Positions 27,119-40,347 of a stretch of 64,000 nt of DNA are shown here, piece after piece. The first letter of the stretch is position 1; every line of letters begins with the position of its first letter. Source of the DNA: Citrifermentans bremense R1 (lineage in GTDB: Bacteria > Desulfobacterota > Desulfuromonadia > Geobacterales > Geobacteraceae); assembly GCF_000426865.1 (NCBI RefSeq), contig NZ_AUGE01000007.1:102184-166183 (forward strand). Direction: 5' to 3'. The position numbers were made by a program, and so were the translations under genes. The notes below the pieces were generated by a model that saw nothing but the letters and a program-made list of their open reading frames with translations, made no database searches and was not told the origin of the DNA.

Positions 27119-28933
27119 ATGGCTATAGACTGCGAAGATCAGGAGCTACTGGAAGGTTTTCTGGCGGAAACCACCGAACTCCTGGAAAAACTAGACGACG
27201 ACCTGATCACCTTGGAGAAGAGCCCGGACGACGCCGAGCTGATGAATCGCATCTTCCGCTCTATCCACACGGTCAAAGGGGCCTCCAGCTTCCTCGGGTT
27301 CGACATGCTGGTCAAAGTGACTCACAAGACCGAGGATGTGCTGAACCGCCTGAGAAAGGGGGAGCTCTTCCTCAACCCTGAGATCATGGACGTGATCCTG
27401 GAGGCGGTCGACCTGGTGAAGACACTGGTGGCCGACATCAAGGGGGGGGATATCGTCGAGAGGGACCTCGAGGGGACCATCTCCAAGCTGATTCCGTTTC
27501 TCTCCGAGAACGCGACCGAAGCTACGGTGCTCGCCCCTACCTCAGCTCCCAAGGAGGAGAAGGTCGCGACGCCTCCTTCCCCCCCCGAGCCCGCCGCGGA
27601 TGCAGCGGCGAAAGCAGCCGGTGAGAAGGAGAGCGCACCCGCCGATACCGGCGCGCCCAAGGCGGCAGCAGCGGCGCCGGCGACGCAGCCCAAGCCCCAG
27701 CCGGTCAAAGAGCCGCAAAAGCCTGCCCCCAAAGGGGAGGAACTGGCCGACAACTCCACCGTGCGCGTCGATGTGAAGCGCCTGGACGACCTGATGAACC
27801 AGGTCGGCGAACTGGTGCTCGAGCGCAACCGGATGATCCAGCTGCACAGCGACTACCAGACTGGTCTCGACCCCACCGGCTTCGGCGACGACTTCGGCAA
27901 ACTCTCCAAGCGGCTCAACTTCGTCACCTCCGAGCTGCAGATGCAGGTCCTCAAGATGCGGATGCTGCCGGTGGAGAAGGTCTTCAAGAAGTTCCCGCGC
28001 ATCGTCAGGAACCTGGCGCGCGACCTCGGCAAGGAAGTGGACCTGGTCATCATCGGCGAGGAGACTGAACTCGACCGCTCCGTCGTCGACGAAATCGGCG
28101 ACCCCTTGATCCACCTGATCCGCAACGCCCTGGACCACGGACTGGAAACCCCGGACCAACGTCTTGCCTCCGGCAAGGACCGCACCGGCACCGTGGTCCT
28201 CTCCGCCGCCCACGAGGGGAACCAGATCGTCATCAGCATCAAGGACGACGGCCGAGGCATAGACCCCGAGCGGATCTCGAAGAAGGCGCTGGAGAAGGGG
28301 CTCGTCACCGAGGAACAGCTCGCTTCCATGGGGAACCGCGAGATCCTCGACCTCCTCTTCCTCCCGGGCTTCTCGACCAAGGAGCAAACCACCGACCTCT
28401 CCGGCCGCGGCGTCGGCATGGACGTGGTGCGCACCAACATCCGGAAGTTAAACGGCATCATCGAGATCAAGAACGACGTCGGGCACGGCACCGAGTTCAC
28501 ACTGAAGCTCCCGCTTACCCTGGCCATCATCCAGTCCCTGCTGGTGGAGGTGGAGAAGGAAGTCTATTCCATACCGCTTGCGTCGGTCATCGAGACCATG
28601 CGGGTGAGCAAGAACGAGTTCCACATGATCGGCGGACAGGAAGTGCTCAAACTGAGGGACTCGGTGCTCCCGCTCCTGCGGCTGCAACAGACCTTCAGCT
28701 GCCAGGAGGTCTACACCGATCGCGACACCTGCTACGTGGTCATAGTCGGCGTAGCCGAGAAGCGCATCGGCCTCATCGTCACCAGACTCCTGGGGCAGCA
28801 GGAGGTCGCCATCAAGTCGCTGGGCAAGTTCCTGGCCAATCTACCTGGCATCGGCGGTTCAACCATCATGGGCGACGGGCGGGTGGCACTGATCGTGGAT
28901 CCGATTGGTCTGATCGGGGGCGGGGCAGCCTGA
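27119..28933 (+). CDS. cheA: Chemotaxis histidine kinase CheA
   Basis: A 604-residue kinase. The Hpt domain (1-105) has the phospho-acceptor His50 in IFRSIHTVKGASSFLG. A Pro/Ala/Lys-rich linker (about 135-205) stands where a P2 domain would be, and I see no P2. The dimerisation domain starts near 210 (RLDDLMNQVGELVLERN). The ATPase domain follows (NALDHGLETP, DDGRGID, GRGVGMDVV). The CheW-like domain (about 465-600) binds the adaptor. The start ATG 27119 follows CGGAGCG. It is the core of the che operon. Confidence 0.96.
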   Translation: MAIDCEDQELLEGFLAETTELLEKLDDDLITLEKSPDDAELMNRIFRSIHTVKGASSFLGFDMLVKVTHKTEDVLNRLRKGELFLNPEIMDVILEAVDLVKTLVADIKGGDIVERDLEGTISKLIPFLSENATEATVLAPTSAPKEEKVATPPSPPEPAADAAAKAAGEKESAPADTGAPKAAAAAPATQPKPQPVKEPQKPAPKGEELADNSTVRVDVKRLDDLMNQVGELVLERNRMIQLHSDYQTGLDPTGFGDDFGKLSKRLNFVTSELQMQVLKMRMLPVEKVFKKFPRIVRNLARDLGKEVDLVIIGEETELDRSVVDEIGDPLIHLIRNALDHGLETPDQRLASGKDRTGTVVLSAAHEGNQIVISIKDDGRGIDPERISKKALEKGLVTEEQLASMGNREILDLLFLPGFSTKEQTTDLSGRGVGMDVVRTNIRKLNGIIEIKNDVGHGTEFTLKLPLTLAIIQSLLVEVEKEVYSIPLASVIETMRVSKNEFHMIGGQEVLKLRDSVLPLLRLQQTFSCQEVYTDRDTCYVVIVGVAEKRIGLIVTRLLGQQEVAIKSLGKFLANLPGIGGSTIMGDGRVALIVDPIGLIGGGAA

Positions 28934-28943
28934 GGGGAAGATA

Positions 28944-29816
28944 ATGGCATTGGACATGAAACCATTCGACGCGAAAGCGGCCCCGAAGATCAACGAAAAG
29001 GACTTCGAGCAGCTTCGGGACTATATATATAACGTCTGCGGCATCTACTTCCACAGCAGCAAGAAGTACTTCCTTGAAAGCCGGCTGGCCCGGAGGATGG
29101 AAGCTACCGGCTGCAAGAGCCACGGCGATTACTACCAGTACGTGCGCGGCGCCGCTACCGGCAGGACCGAGCTCACCAAGCTTTTGGACGAGATCACCAC
29201 CAACGAGACCTGCTTCTTCAGGAACATGCCGCAGCTGACCGCGCTGGAGAACAAGTTTCTACCGGAGATCGTCGCGGCCAAGGGAAAGATCGGCTTCAAA
29301 AAGCTCCGCATCTGGAGCGCCGGCTCCTCCTCGGGGGAAGAGGCCTACACCATGGCCATGATCTTCCTGGAGAAAAGGGCCACGCTGCTCAAGGACTGGA
29401 TCATCGAGATCGTAGGCACCGACATCAACGAGACGGTGCTGGCCCAGGCCAAGGAAGGGGTTTACAACAGCTACTCGGTGCGCAACACCCCCGACTTTTA
29501 CCTGAAGAAGTACTTCAAGGAGGAGGCGCCCGGAAAGTTCCTGCTCTCCCCAGAGGTGAAAAAGCTCGCCACCTTCAGCCAGCTGAACCTTTACGACGAC
29601 AACAAGATGCTCTTCATGAAGAGCTTCGATTTCATATTCTGCGCCAACGTGCTGATCTACTTCGACACCTCGTCCAAGAGCAAGGTGGTCCAGCATTTCT
29701 ACAACAACCTGCAGCCTTACGGGTATTTTTTCGTGGGGCAGTCCGAGTCGCTGCACGGGGTGAACGATAAATTCAAGACCGTACACTTCCCCGGCGGGTT
29801 CACCTATAACAAGTGA
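28944..29816 (+). CDS. cheR: Chemotaxis protein methyltransferase CheR
   Basis: A 290-residue SAM-dependent enzyme that methylates receptor glutamates. The small N-terminal helical domain (about 18-85) is followed by the catalytic domain with TNETCFFR, RIWSAGSSSGEEAYT (SAM site, about 123-137), GTDINETVL and FCANVLIYF. No C-terminal pentapeptide-binding TPRs are present. Start ATG 28944. Its stop overlaps a potential GTG start of the next gene. Confidence 0.95.
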   Translation: MALDMKPFDAKAAPKINEKDFEQLRDYIYNVCGIYFHSSKKYFLESRLARRMEATGCKSHGDYYQYVRGAATGRTELTKLLDEITTNETCFFRNMPQLTALENKFLPEIVAAKGKIGFKKLRIWSAGSSSGEEAYTMAMIFLEKRATLLKDWIIEIVGTDINETVLAQAKEGVYNSYSVRNTPDFYLKKYFKEEAPGKFLLSPEVKKLATFSQLNLYDDNKMLFMKSFDFIFCANVLIYFDTSSKSKVVQHFYNNLQPYGYFFVGQSESLHGVNDKFKTVHFPGGFTYNK

Positions 29817-29824
29817 GGATGAGT

Positions 29825-30724
29825 ATGGAAAGAGCAGCCATGATGCAGACTGCTGAAGAGATGGTGGCGAGCTTCGTCGACCTCCCCACCATTCCGCAGG
29901 TAGCCACCCGGGTCATCGAACTCCTCGACCGCCCCGGGGTAGAACTGGACGAGGTGGCCGACATGATCCTGGCCGACCAGGTCCTCGCGGCCCGCGTCAT
30001 CAAGATGGTCAACTCGCCGCTCTACAAGCCGGCGCACGAAATAAAGTCCGTTAAAAGGGCCCTGATCTATCTGGGTTTCCGTCACATCCGCGAGCTTGCC
30101 TTCACCTGCTCCTTCGTCGACGTCTTCGAGGGGCGAGACGGCGTCTTCGACATCAAGAGCTTCTGGGAGCACTCCTTCGGCGTCGGGGTGGTGTCGAAGA
30201 TCATCGCGCAGCGGGTGCGCTATCCCGACACGGAGAAGGCCTATCTTGTCGGTATCGTGCACGACATAGGCGAGGTGTTCCTCTCCTACTACCGCCAGGA
30301 CGCCTTCCGCGCCCTGCTCGATTCGGTGCAGGGGCAGTCGTTCCGCCTGGTGGAGAAGGAGGCCGAGTTCCTGGGGACTTCCCACAACGAGGTCGGCCTC
30401 TGCATCGCCAAGAAATGGAACTTCCCCGCGGATTACCGCGAGGTGATCGCATTGCACCACGCCCCCGAGGAGGCTGTCATCGATCCCACCCTTTGCGCCA
30501 TAGTGAACCTGGCAGACCTCTTCTGCTCGGTACGTCAACTCGACTACGGCGGGACCTCGTGGGTTTCCTTCAACCTCGCGGATGAAAAAGCCTGGGCCAT
30601 ACTCAAGGGTTACGCCCCACACCTGGCAGACCTCGATGTCGAGCGTTTCTGCTACGAACTGGACGACCGGGTTCCCGAGATTCAGGACATGGTGAAATCG
30701 ATCTTCCAGGGGATAGGAGCTTAG
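29825..30724 (+). CDS. HDOD-domain protein
   Basis: A 299-residue signalling protein with an HDOD domain (about 20-215): FVDLPTIPQVATRVIELLD, ILADQVLAARVIKMVNSPLY and GIVHDIGEV are recognisable. A degenerate HD-type motif remains (VHDIGE and ALHH). HDOD proteins are thought to be regulatory rather than reliable phosphohydrolases. I favour ATG 29825 with GAGGA upstream, though GTG 29813 and ATG 29819 are also in frame. Its place between cheR and cheB suggests a role in the same signalling pathway. Confidence 0.88.
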   Translation: MERAAMMQTAEEMVASFVDLPTIPQVATRVIELLDRPGVELDEVADMILADQVLAARVIKMVNSPLYKPAHEIKSVKRALIYLGFRHIRELAFTCSFVDVFEGRDGVFDIKSFWEHSFGVGVVSKIIAQRVRYPDTEKAYLVGIVHDIGEVFLSYYRQDAFRALLDSVQGQSFRLVEKEAEFLGTSHNEVGLCIAKKWNFPADYREVIALHHAPEEAVIDPTLCAIVNLADLFCSVRQLDYGGTSWVSFNLADEKAWAILKGYAPHLADLDVERFCYELDDRVPEIQDMVKSIFQGIGA

Positions 30725-30732
30725 GAGCTATC

Positions 30733-31809
30733 ATGATTCCCGACGGCCGGAACAAATTTAGGGTACTAATCGTCGACGACTCCTCCTTCATGCGCATGGC
30801 GATCCGCGGCATTCTCGCCAAGGCGCCGGGGATAGAAGTGGTCGGAATCGCTGCGGACGGGTTGGAAGGGGTGGACAAGGCGCTGGCGCTGAAGCCCGAC
30901 CTGATCACCATGGACGTGGAGATGCCCCGCATGGACGGCATCGCCGCCCTGAAACAGATCATGGCCAAGCAGCCGACCCGGGTGCTTATGGTCTCAACGC
31001 TCACCAGCGAGGGGGCGCGCGCCACCTTCGAGGCACTGGAGGCAGGCGCCATCGACTACGTCCCCAAGAACGTGAGCGACTGCAAGGATGCCCAGGCCGT
31101 CTTCCAGGCGGCGCTACTCGCCAAGGTTCAGGAGGCTGCCCTTTCCGCCCCCCCGAAAAAAGCCGGGATAGGCGCAACTGCCCCGAGATTGGTGCAGCCG
31201 CCCCAGGTCCGCCCTTCCCACTTTGCGAACCGCCGCATCGGATGTGTCGGCATCGGCGCCTCCACCGGCGGCCCGGTCGCACTCCAGGAGGTGCTCTCGC
31301 GCGTACCGGTCAACTTCCCGCACGGCATCGTGGTCGCCATCCACATGCCCAAGGCCTTCACCGGCCCCTATGCGGACAGGCTGAATGCGAAGTGCTCCCT
31401 TTCCATCAAGGAGGCGGCCAACGGCGACGTGGTGAAGGGGGGCGAGGTGTTGATCGCGCCGGGAGGGCAGCACACCACCTTGGTGCGCCAAGGGAGCAAC
31501 ATCGTGGTACGCATCGCTCCCAGCGCCGATTTCCCGCAGTACGTCTATATTCCCAGCGTGGACCAGATGCTGACCTCGCTCTGCGACGCCAGCAACGGCT
31601 CCATGCTGGGGGTGATACTGACCGGAATGGGGAACGACGGGTTCAAGGGGATGAAGCACCTGAAGGAGAAAGGAGGCCTTACCCTGGTGCAGAACGAGGC
31701 GACCTCCACCATCTACGGCATGCCGCGGGCCTGCATCGAGGGGAGGGTCGCCGACCTGGTGCTGCCGTTGGACCAGATCGGGTTCGAGATAGGAAAGATG
31801 ATCAGCTGA
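30733..31809 (+). CDS. cheB: Chemotaxis response regulator/methylesterase CheB
   Basis: A 358-residue enzyme that demethylates receptors. The receiver domain (1-125) has Asp61 in MDVEMPRMDG. A linker of about 40 residues leads to the esterase domain with catalytic Ser177 (GIGASTGGP), His204 (AIHMPKAF) and Asp302 (GMGNDGF). The start ATG 30733 lies eight bases after the HDOD stop. It ends the che operon. No receptor or cheY gene is present, so those partners are encoded elsewhere. Confidence 0.96.
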   Translation: MIPDGRNKFRVLIVDDSSFMRMAIRGILAKAPGIEVVGIAADGLEGVDKALALKPDLITMDVEMPRMDGIAALKQIMAKQPTRVLMVSTLTSEGARATFEALEAGAIDYVPKNVSDCKDAQAVFQAALLAKVQEAALSAPPKKAGIGATAPRLVQPPQVRPSHFANRRIGCVGIGASTGGPVALQEVLSRVPVNFPHGIVVAIHMPKAFTGPYADRLNAKCSLSIKEAANGDVVKGGEVLIAPGGQHTTLVRQGSNIVVRIAPSADFPQYVYIPSVDQMLTSLCDASNGSMLGVILTGMGNDGFKGMKHLKEKGGLTLVQNEATSTIYGMPRACIEGRVADLVLPLDQIGFEIGKMIS

Positions 31810-31830
31810 GGGCGGCGCCTAGCGCCGCCC
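31810..31830. terminator. GC hairpin shared by two convergent genes
   Basis: A perfect nine-base stem, GGGCGGCGC/GCGCCGCCC, begins right after the cheB stop. Its three-base loop is the stop codon of the minus-strand gene. No U-run follows, so termination strength is uncertain. Confidence 0.5.
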
Positions 31831-32169
31831 GCGCACCAAGAGGCCGCGCTCCGCTGCCTCCACCCTGCAGCGCGAGAAACCCTCGCGCTTCAAGCGGAAC
31901 AGGATGAAAGGGGCAGCCGGCGCCAGGCACTCCGGAAAGAAGAGCCGCAACTCCCCCCCCTCGTCAAGGAAACGCCCCATCCCCCCTCTGATCTGCAGCG
32001 GTTCGCACTCCCGCGCTTCCCCCGCAGCTCCCGGTTCCGCCGCCCCCCCCCGCGACGGAAGCAGCGCCAGAAAGGCCAGTTGCAGCGTGCGCCAGATGCG
32101 CAGCGGCAGCAGCCGCAGGCGCCCCGCTAAGGGCGCGTCCAGCCTGGCACGGATCTCTTCGAGTTTCAC
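31819..32169 (-). CDS. Hypothetical protein downstream of the retropepsin-like gene
   Basis: A 116-residue protein that I do not recognise. It is Arg/Leu-rich with a hydrophobic stretch near RIWRTLQLAFLALLPSRGG (about residues 25-43) and a C-terminal part that looks beta-rich. The start GTG 32169 has a good AAGGAGGGAG site, which supports it being a gene. It follows the protease gene after 17 bases and is probably cotranscribed. No function can be proposed. Confidence 0.55.
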   Translation of the reverse strand: MKLEEIRARLDAPLAGRLRLLPLRIWRTLQLAFLALLPSRGGAAEPGAAGEARECEPLQIRGGMGRFLDEGGELRLFFPECLAPAAPFILFRLKREGFSRCRVEAAERGLLVRGRR

Positions 32170-32186
32170 ATCTCCCTCCTTCGCTA

Positions 32187-33203
32187 TCAAAACCAGCGGA
32201 TCAGCTGGCGATCCATCTCGATCTGGTGCGGGTGCTTCCCCAGGAAGTCCATGCCGAGCAGACCGTCGTGCACCCCGCCGCCGCTGAACGGTATCACCTC
32301 CAACTCCATCGAGGGGTGGGCGAAGGGGCCCACCGTCAGAAGATCCACCTTGCCGATCCGAGACCTGACCAGCCTGCCATCTGCAACCTCGGCCACAGAG
32401 GTTCGGACGGATCGCAGATCGATCGGGAGCCTCCTTAAAACCTCCTCGTGCACCACGCTCCTGGTGGCGCCGGTATCCACAACCAGTTGAACCGTTACCG
32501 ATACACCACCCTGTTTCAGAGTTACCGGAACCAGCAATTGTCCGCTCACCATGCGGATGGGGGTCACCTGTTCCCCGCGGGTAGGTGGCGCCGGCGCGGG
32601 AGCCGGTGTCACCTTCTGAACCACCGGTTCGCTCTGCTCGGTCGGTAGAGGCGCATCAGCGCTTCGCTGCGGCGCCGGGGTTGGCGGCTTGTCAGGCGCC
32701 ACGGCAGGGGCCGGGCTTATGAGTGCAGCGGCGGGGCTCGGTTTACCCGCTCCGGCTCGGGTGGGGCTCCCATAATCTAAGAGGTAGCAGGCAATGCTGC
32801 CGACCGTACAGACGGCTGCGCACCAAGCTGCAATCCGCCTGGCCCCACCTGCCTTCTCCCTGGCCACCGTCCTCGACTTGGCAACCAGTTCCTGGGCGTA
32901 CACCGAAAGTTTCTTCTTCAAGAGGGGGTCGGCACACCCTTCCGCCAGCTCGGATAAGACGGCGATGCCCCACTCCCCTCCCCCCCGTACCAGCGGAATG
33001 GCGATGGAGCTCACCAGGTCCAGGACCGCATCGCGCGCCCGCTGGTACTCCTGCGATTTCCTCGGCATGCCGAGGTCCGCGAGCACAGTGCGGCTCACCT
33101 CGTAGAGCGCCGCTATCAGAAGCGCCTCTCGCGCCAGCGGATCCACCGTCTCCTGCAACTCCAGCGCAACCCTTTCCTTCATCTTGGCACACAGGCGATC
33201 CAT
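32187..33203 (-). CDS. Membrane-anchored retropepsin-like aspartic protease
   Basis: A 338-residue protein. Residues 1-120 are helical and cytoplasmic in character. A transmembrane segment follows (IAAWCAAVCTVGSIACYLLDY, with residues about 126-146). Next comes a Pro/Ala-rich linker, and a C-terminal single-copy aspartic protease domain with the catalytic motif VVDTGATRSVV (about 239-249) and GLLGMDFLGKH near the end. Such clan AA proteases work as dimers. The domain would sit in the periplasm. Start ATG 33203. Its substrate is unknown. Confidence 0.75.
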   Translation of the reverse strand: MDRLCAKMKERVALELQETVDPLAREALLIAALYEVSRTVLADLGMPRKSQEYQRARDAVLDLVSSIAIPLVRGGGEWGIAVLSELAEGCADPLLKKKLSVYAQELVAKSRTVAREKAGGARRIAAWCAAVCTVGSIACYLLDYGSPTRAGAGKPSPAAALISPAPAVAPDKPPTPAPQRSADAPLPTEQSEPVVQKVTPAPAPAPPTRGEQVTPIRMVSGQLLVPVTLKQGGVSVTVQLVVDTGATRSVVHEEVLRRLPIDLRSVRTSVAEVADGRLVRSRIGKVDLLTVGPFAHPSMELEVIPFSGGGVHDGLLGMDFLGKHPHQIEMDRQLIRWF

Positions 33204-33297
33204 GAATGCACCCCCAAGACAGCTGATGCGAAGGTACTAACAGCGCGTTCCGCGGGTCAGAGATGGTTGCTGGGACAGGGCCTTCCCGGCCGCGAGA

Positions 33298-34674
33298 TCA
33301 GTCAGCAGCACTCTCCAGCTCCGCGCCGGCAAGACTCATGCCGGCCGCTAGCCGCAGCACGTATACGAGGGTGACGCAGGCAGCCCCCCAGGTCACCAGC
33401 AGTATTCCCCACCAAATCCCGGGGAGCCCGAACCCCAAGAACACCGCAAGGAGGTAGAACACCGGAAGGGGGAAAACGATCTGCCTCATCAACCCGATCA
33501 TCAGGGCAAACCCAGGCCTCTTCAACCCCTGCAACACGGCGACGCAGGTGTAGAGGATGACGTAAGCGACGAAGACGAAAGCCTCGATCCTGAGATAGCC
33601 GACCCCTATTTCCACCACCTTGGGGTCGTTACTGAAAAGCCCCATCAACGGACGGGCCGCCAGGAATACGACAACCGTTCCCGCCCCCATGAACGCCACC
33701 CCGACCCGGAGCGCAGTCTTGATGGTCTGCACCACCCGCTCCAGTTGCCGCGCCCCGCTGTTCTGGGCCACCAGGGCGAGCGTCGCCACGTTCATTCCCA
33801 TCACAGGAAGGAGAGCGATCTGCTCGATCCGCGCCCCGATGCCGTATGCCGCCACAGCCTCGCTCCCGAAGCGCCCGACGAACCAGGTGATCAGGAAGAT
33901 GCCGCTCGCGACGGTCATCATGGTGAGGCTGGAGGGAAACCCCTGGCGGGCCAGTTGGGAGTAGGCGTGCCGACGGGGGACCAGCTCCCTCCAGCGGAAC
34001 CCATCCAGCATCCCCGACTGCCTGACTCTCATGGCGAGATAAATGTTTCCCACCCCCTGAACCAGCACGGTGGCCCAGGCTATGCCGGAGAGCCCCAGCG
34101 CCGGCACCCCGAGTCCTCCATATAGAAACCAGGGGTCGAAAATCATGTTTAGGAAGAAGCCGACGACGAGGAAGTTGCGGAAGCTGCGGCTGTCGCCGGT
34201 CGCGTTCAAGATGGAGTTCAAGACGTAGTTGATCAGGAAGAAAATGCTCCCGGTGAAGATGGTGTCCATGTACTGCAGCGCGAACTGAAGCACTGGGCCT
34301 TTGGCGCCCAGGAGCTGGAAGAGCAGCGGAGCGGCCGAAAAGCCGACCGCTGCAACCAGAAAGCCGTGCACGATGCCAAAGGAGATGGTCTGCCCCGCCA
34401 GGTGCCTCGCCTCTTCGGCGTTGCCCGCCCCGAGCTCGTGACCTACGAGCGCGGTGGCTCCGGTGGAGATCCCGGCGCCGATGGCGATGATGAGGAAGAA
34501 GATGGGGAAAGATAAGGAAAGTGCGGCGAGCGCCTCGGTGGAGACCCTCCCGCCGTAGAAGGTATCGACCACGTTGAACATGGTGTTGAAGAAATAGCCG
34601 ACGCTGGTGGGAACGGCCAGTTTCCTGATCAACCCCGGGATCGGTTGGTGCAGCAGCTCGTGACCGTGGTTCAT
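33298..34674 (-). CDS. MATE-family multidrug/metabolite efflux protein
   Basis: A 458-residue inner-membrane transporter with about 12 hydrophobic helices in two related halves. It has the MATE layout: early LIRKLAVPTSVGYFFNTMFNV and GATALVGHELGAGNAEEA, and in the second half VAQNSGARQLERV. It uses an ion gradient to extrude small molecules, but the substrate is not predictable. Start ATG 34674. It lies on the same strand as the protease gene, 94 bases upstream of it. Confidence 0.9.
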   Translation of the reverse strand: MNHGHELLHQPIPGLIRKLAVPTSVGYFFNTMFNVVDTFYGGRVSTEALAALSLSFPIFFLIIAIGAGISTGATALVGHELGAGNAEEARHLAGQTISFGIVHGFLVAAVGFSAAPLLFQLLGAKGPVLQFALQYMDTIFTGSIFFLINYVLNSILNATGDSRSFRNFLVVGFFLNMIFDPWFLYGGLGVPALGLSGIAWATVLVQGVGNIYLAMRVRQSGMLDGFRWRELVPRRHAYSQLARQGFPSSLTMMTVASGIFLITWFVGRFGSEAVAAYGIGARIEQIALLPVMGMNVATLALVAQNSGARQLERVVQTIKTALRVGVAFMGAGTVVVFLAARPLMGLFSNDPKVVEIGVGYLRIEAFVFVAYVILYTCVAVLQGLKRPGFALMIGLMRQIVFPLPVFYLLAVFLGFGLPGIWWGILLVTWGAACVTLVYVLRLAAGMSLAGAELESAAD

Positions 34675-34780
34675 GGAGCCCTCGACGAAAAAGGTGCGGA
34701 CACCCGCCTTGGTGCAGGGAAAGCCGGTGGAGGCGCGGCTTCTGGGGAGAAAGAATAAATAGCTTACACGCTCTCCGGAT

Positions 34781-34810
34781 AAAAAAAAAGAGCGGCAGGC
34801 CGCTCTTTTT
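34781..34810 (-). terminator. Terminator after atpC
   Basis: The stem AAAGAGCGGC/GCCGCTCTTT with a two-base loop is flanked by runs of A and T. It closes the minus-strand atpXFHAGDC operon 23 bases after atpC. Confidence 0.85.
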
Positions 34811-34832
34811 AATGCATGGTAATCGTAAACGC

Positions 34833-35249
34833 TTAGCGTCTGGCCGCCTTGCCGGCGACCTGGACCCTGATCAGCGCGCGCTCGAGCGCGGCTTCGTAGA
34901 TCCGGAAGTTCTTGTCCTCCGGGGTCAGGCCCTTTAGTTCGGTCTCGGCGCGGCCCAGGGCGGCCTTGGCGCGCTCCAGGTCGATCTCGTCCGCCTTCTC
35001 GGCGGTCTCCACCAGCACCGTAACGGTGTCGTTCTCGACCTCGAAGTAGCCCCAGTTCAGCGCCATGTGGTGCGACACACCGTCCTTTCTGTAGGCCAGC
35101 TCGCCGATCTTCAGCGAGGTGAGGAAGGGAGCGTGGCCCGGCAGAACGCCGAATTCTCCGAGGGCACCGGTAGCGGTGATCTCGTCGACCTCTTCGGAGA
35201 GGACCTTCTTGTACGGAGTTACCAGTTCAACCTTCAGTTTTTCAGCCAT
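34833..35249 (-). CDS. atpC: ATP synthase F1 subunit epsilon
   Basis: Small F1 rotor subunit (138 residues). The N-terminal beta-sandwich holds VTPYKKVLSEEVDEI and LGEFGVLPGHAPFLTSL (about 10-46), and the C-terminal two-helix part can inhibit ATP hydrolysis. Last gene of the operon, 95 bases after atpD. The start ATG 35249 follows AAGAGG. Confidence 0.97.
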   Translation of the reverse strand: MAEKLKVELVTPYKKVLSEEVDEITATGALGEFGVLPGHAPFLTSLKIGELAYRKDGVSHHMALNWGYFEVENDTVTVLVETAEKADEIDLERAKAALGRAETELKGLTPEDKNFRIYEAALERALIRVQVAGKAARR

Positions 35250-35344
35250 ATAAACCTCTTGAGGCTAAGGCGTGATGAAGAGGGGGACAGGCACCAGCGG
35301 AGCCAGTCCCCCTTACCTCAAGCCTTTTGCCGTGACCAGATTAA

Positions 35345-36796
<1,452 letters not shown>

Positions 36797-36805
36797 TTAT
36801 AAGTG

Positions 36806-37669
<864 letters not shown>

Positions 37670-37689
37670 TCGCTAAGTCCGTCCTTGGT

Positions 37690-39198
<1,509 letters not shown>

Positions 39199-39207
39199 AG
39201 AACCGTC

Positions 39208-39750
39208 TCACCCCTTCTGTAATATATCCTGAATTCTTGCTAGCTGTGTCCTTACGCTGCCGTCGAAAACCTTGCCGCCGATCTTGGTAACAACCCCGCC
39301 GATCAGCGAGGGGTCAACTTCAACTTTAAGCTCCACCTTCTTGCCGGTCGACTTGGCAAGGGCGCTCCTGATCTCTTCGATCTGGCTCGCTTCCAGGGGA
39401 AGACCCGAGGAAAGCGTCGGCCGGATGACTCCGGAAAGCTCGTCGGCGAATGCGCCGTAGCTCTCGGAGATCTGCGGCAGCACCGAGATGCGGCCGCGCT
39501 CCAGAAGGAGCATCAGGAGGTTGGAGATCATCGGGGAGAGCTGGAGTTTGGCTACCAGCTCCTTCATAACCTCGCGCTTCGACTCGATGCCGTAGGCGGG
39601 GTTGGCGAAAACCGCCGAGAGATCGCGGCTGTCCGTGAGGAGAGCGCTGAAACGGGTCAGCTCAGCGTTGAAGCTGTCCACGCTCCCGGCTTCCGAGCCA
39701 AGCTGCACGAGTGCCTTGGCGTAACGTTTGGCTATAGCGTTCGTACTCAA
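39208..39750 (-). CDS. atpH: ATP synthase F1 subunit delta
   Basis: Peripheral-stalk subunit that ties F1 to the b subunits (180 residues). Visible family parts are [14 protein letters not shown] at the N-terminus and the C-terminal [25 protein letters not shown] (residues about 142-166). Its ATG 39750 overlaps the atpF stop by four bases. Confidence 0.96.
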   Translation of the reverse strand: MSTNAIAKRYAKALVQLGSEAGSVDSFNAELTRFSALLTDSRDLSAVFANPAYGIESKREVMKELVAKLQLSPMISNLLMLLLERGRISVLPQISESYGAFADELSGVIRPTLSSGLPLEASQIEEIRSALAKSTGKKVELKVEVDPSLIGGVVTKIGGKVFDGSVRTQLARIQDILQKG

Positions 39751-40346
39751 TGTAGAGTCACCACCTTGGAGATATATTCGCCCACCAGCTTGTCCTGGTC
39801 GCCTTTTGCAATGTTCTTAACGATCTTCTGCTCGGCCAGTTCGACCGCGAGCTTGGCAGCCTCGGCGCGAAGCTCTGCTTTGGCCTTCAGCACTTCCTGT
39901 GCGGCGGAGGCTTCGGCCTGGGCCTTGATCCTGGCGGCCGCGTCGTTCGCCTCGGCGATGATGCGCTCTTTCTCGAGCTCCCCTTCGCGCTTCATGTTGG
40001 CCGAGATCACTTCGATCTCCTTGTTGGCCTGGTCCAGGCGCTGGGAGTACTCGGCGAACTTCTTCTCGGCTGCCTCTTTGGCGGCGACCGCTTCCTGCAG
40101 GGTCTTCTCGATGCCGGAGCGGCGAGCGGCGAGCGAGCCCTTCACGTCGGCCTTCTTGAGAGCCCAGACCGCGATGGCGACCAGGAGGGCGAAGTCGATC
40201 GTGCGCCACATGAAGTCTTTCATCTGCGCGCCGGAGTTTGCGTGGTGCGCCCCGCCTTCGGCAGCTTCCTGAGCGAAGCCCAGGGCCGCGAGGCCGAGGA
40301 TCATGACGCAGACGGAGAGGGTGGTAACGAAACTTTTCTTATGCAT
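39747..40346 (-). CDS. atpF: ATP synthase Fo subunit b with N-terminal hydrophobic leader
   Basis: A 199-residue stalk subunit. The membrane helix is at about 49-63 ([15 protein letters not shown]), followed by a long Ala/Glu/Lys-rich coiled coil to the C-terminus. An extra N-terminal part ([26 protein letters not shown], read as residues 1-26) looks like a signal peptide, ahead of a His/Ala-rich loop. Usual b subunits lack this. The start ATG 40346 follows GGAGGAGTC. A longer frame runs upstream but overlaps atpX. Confidence 0.95.
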   Translation of the reverse strand: MHKKSFVTTLSVCVMILGLAALGFAQEAAEGGAHHANSGAQMKDFMWRTIDFALLVAIAVWALKKADVKGSLAARRSGIEKTLQEAVAAKEAAEKKFAEYSQRLDQANKEIEVISANMKREGELEKERIIAEANDAAARIKAQAEASAAQEVLKAKAELRAEAAKLAVELAEQKIVKNIAKGDQDKLVGEYISKVVTLH

Positions 40347-40347
40347 G

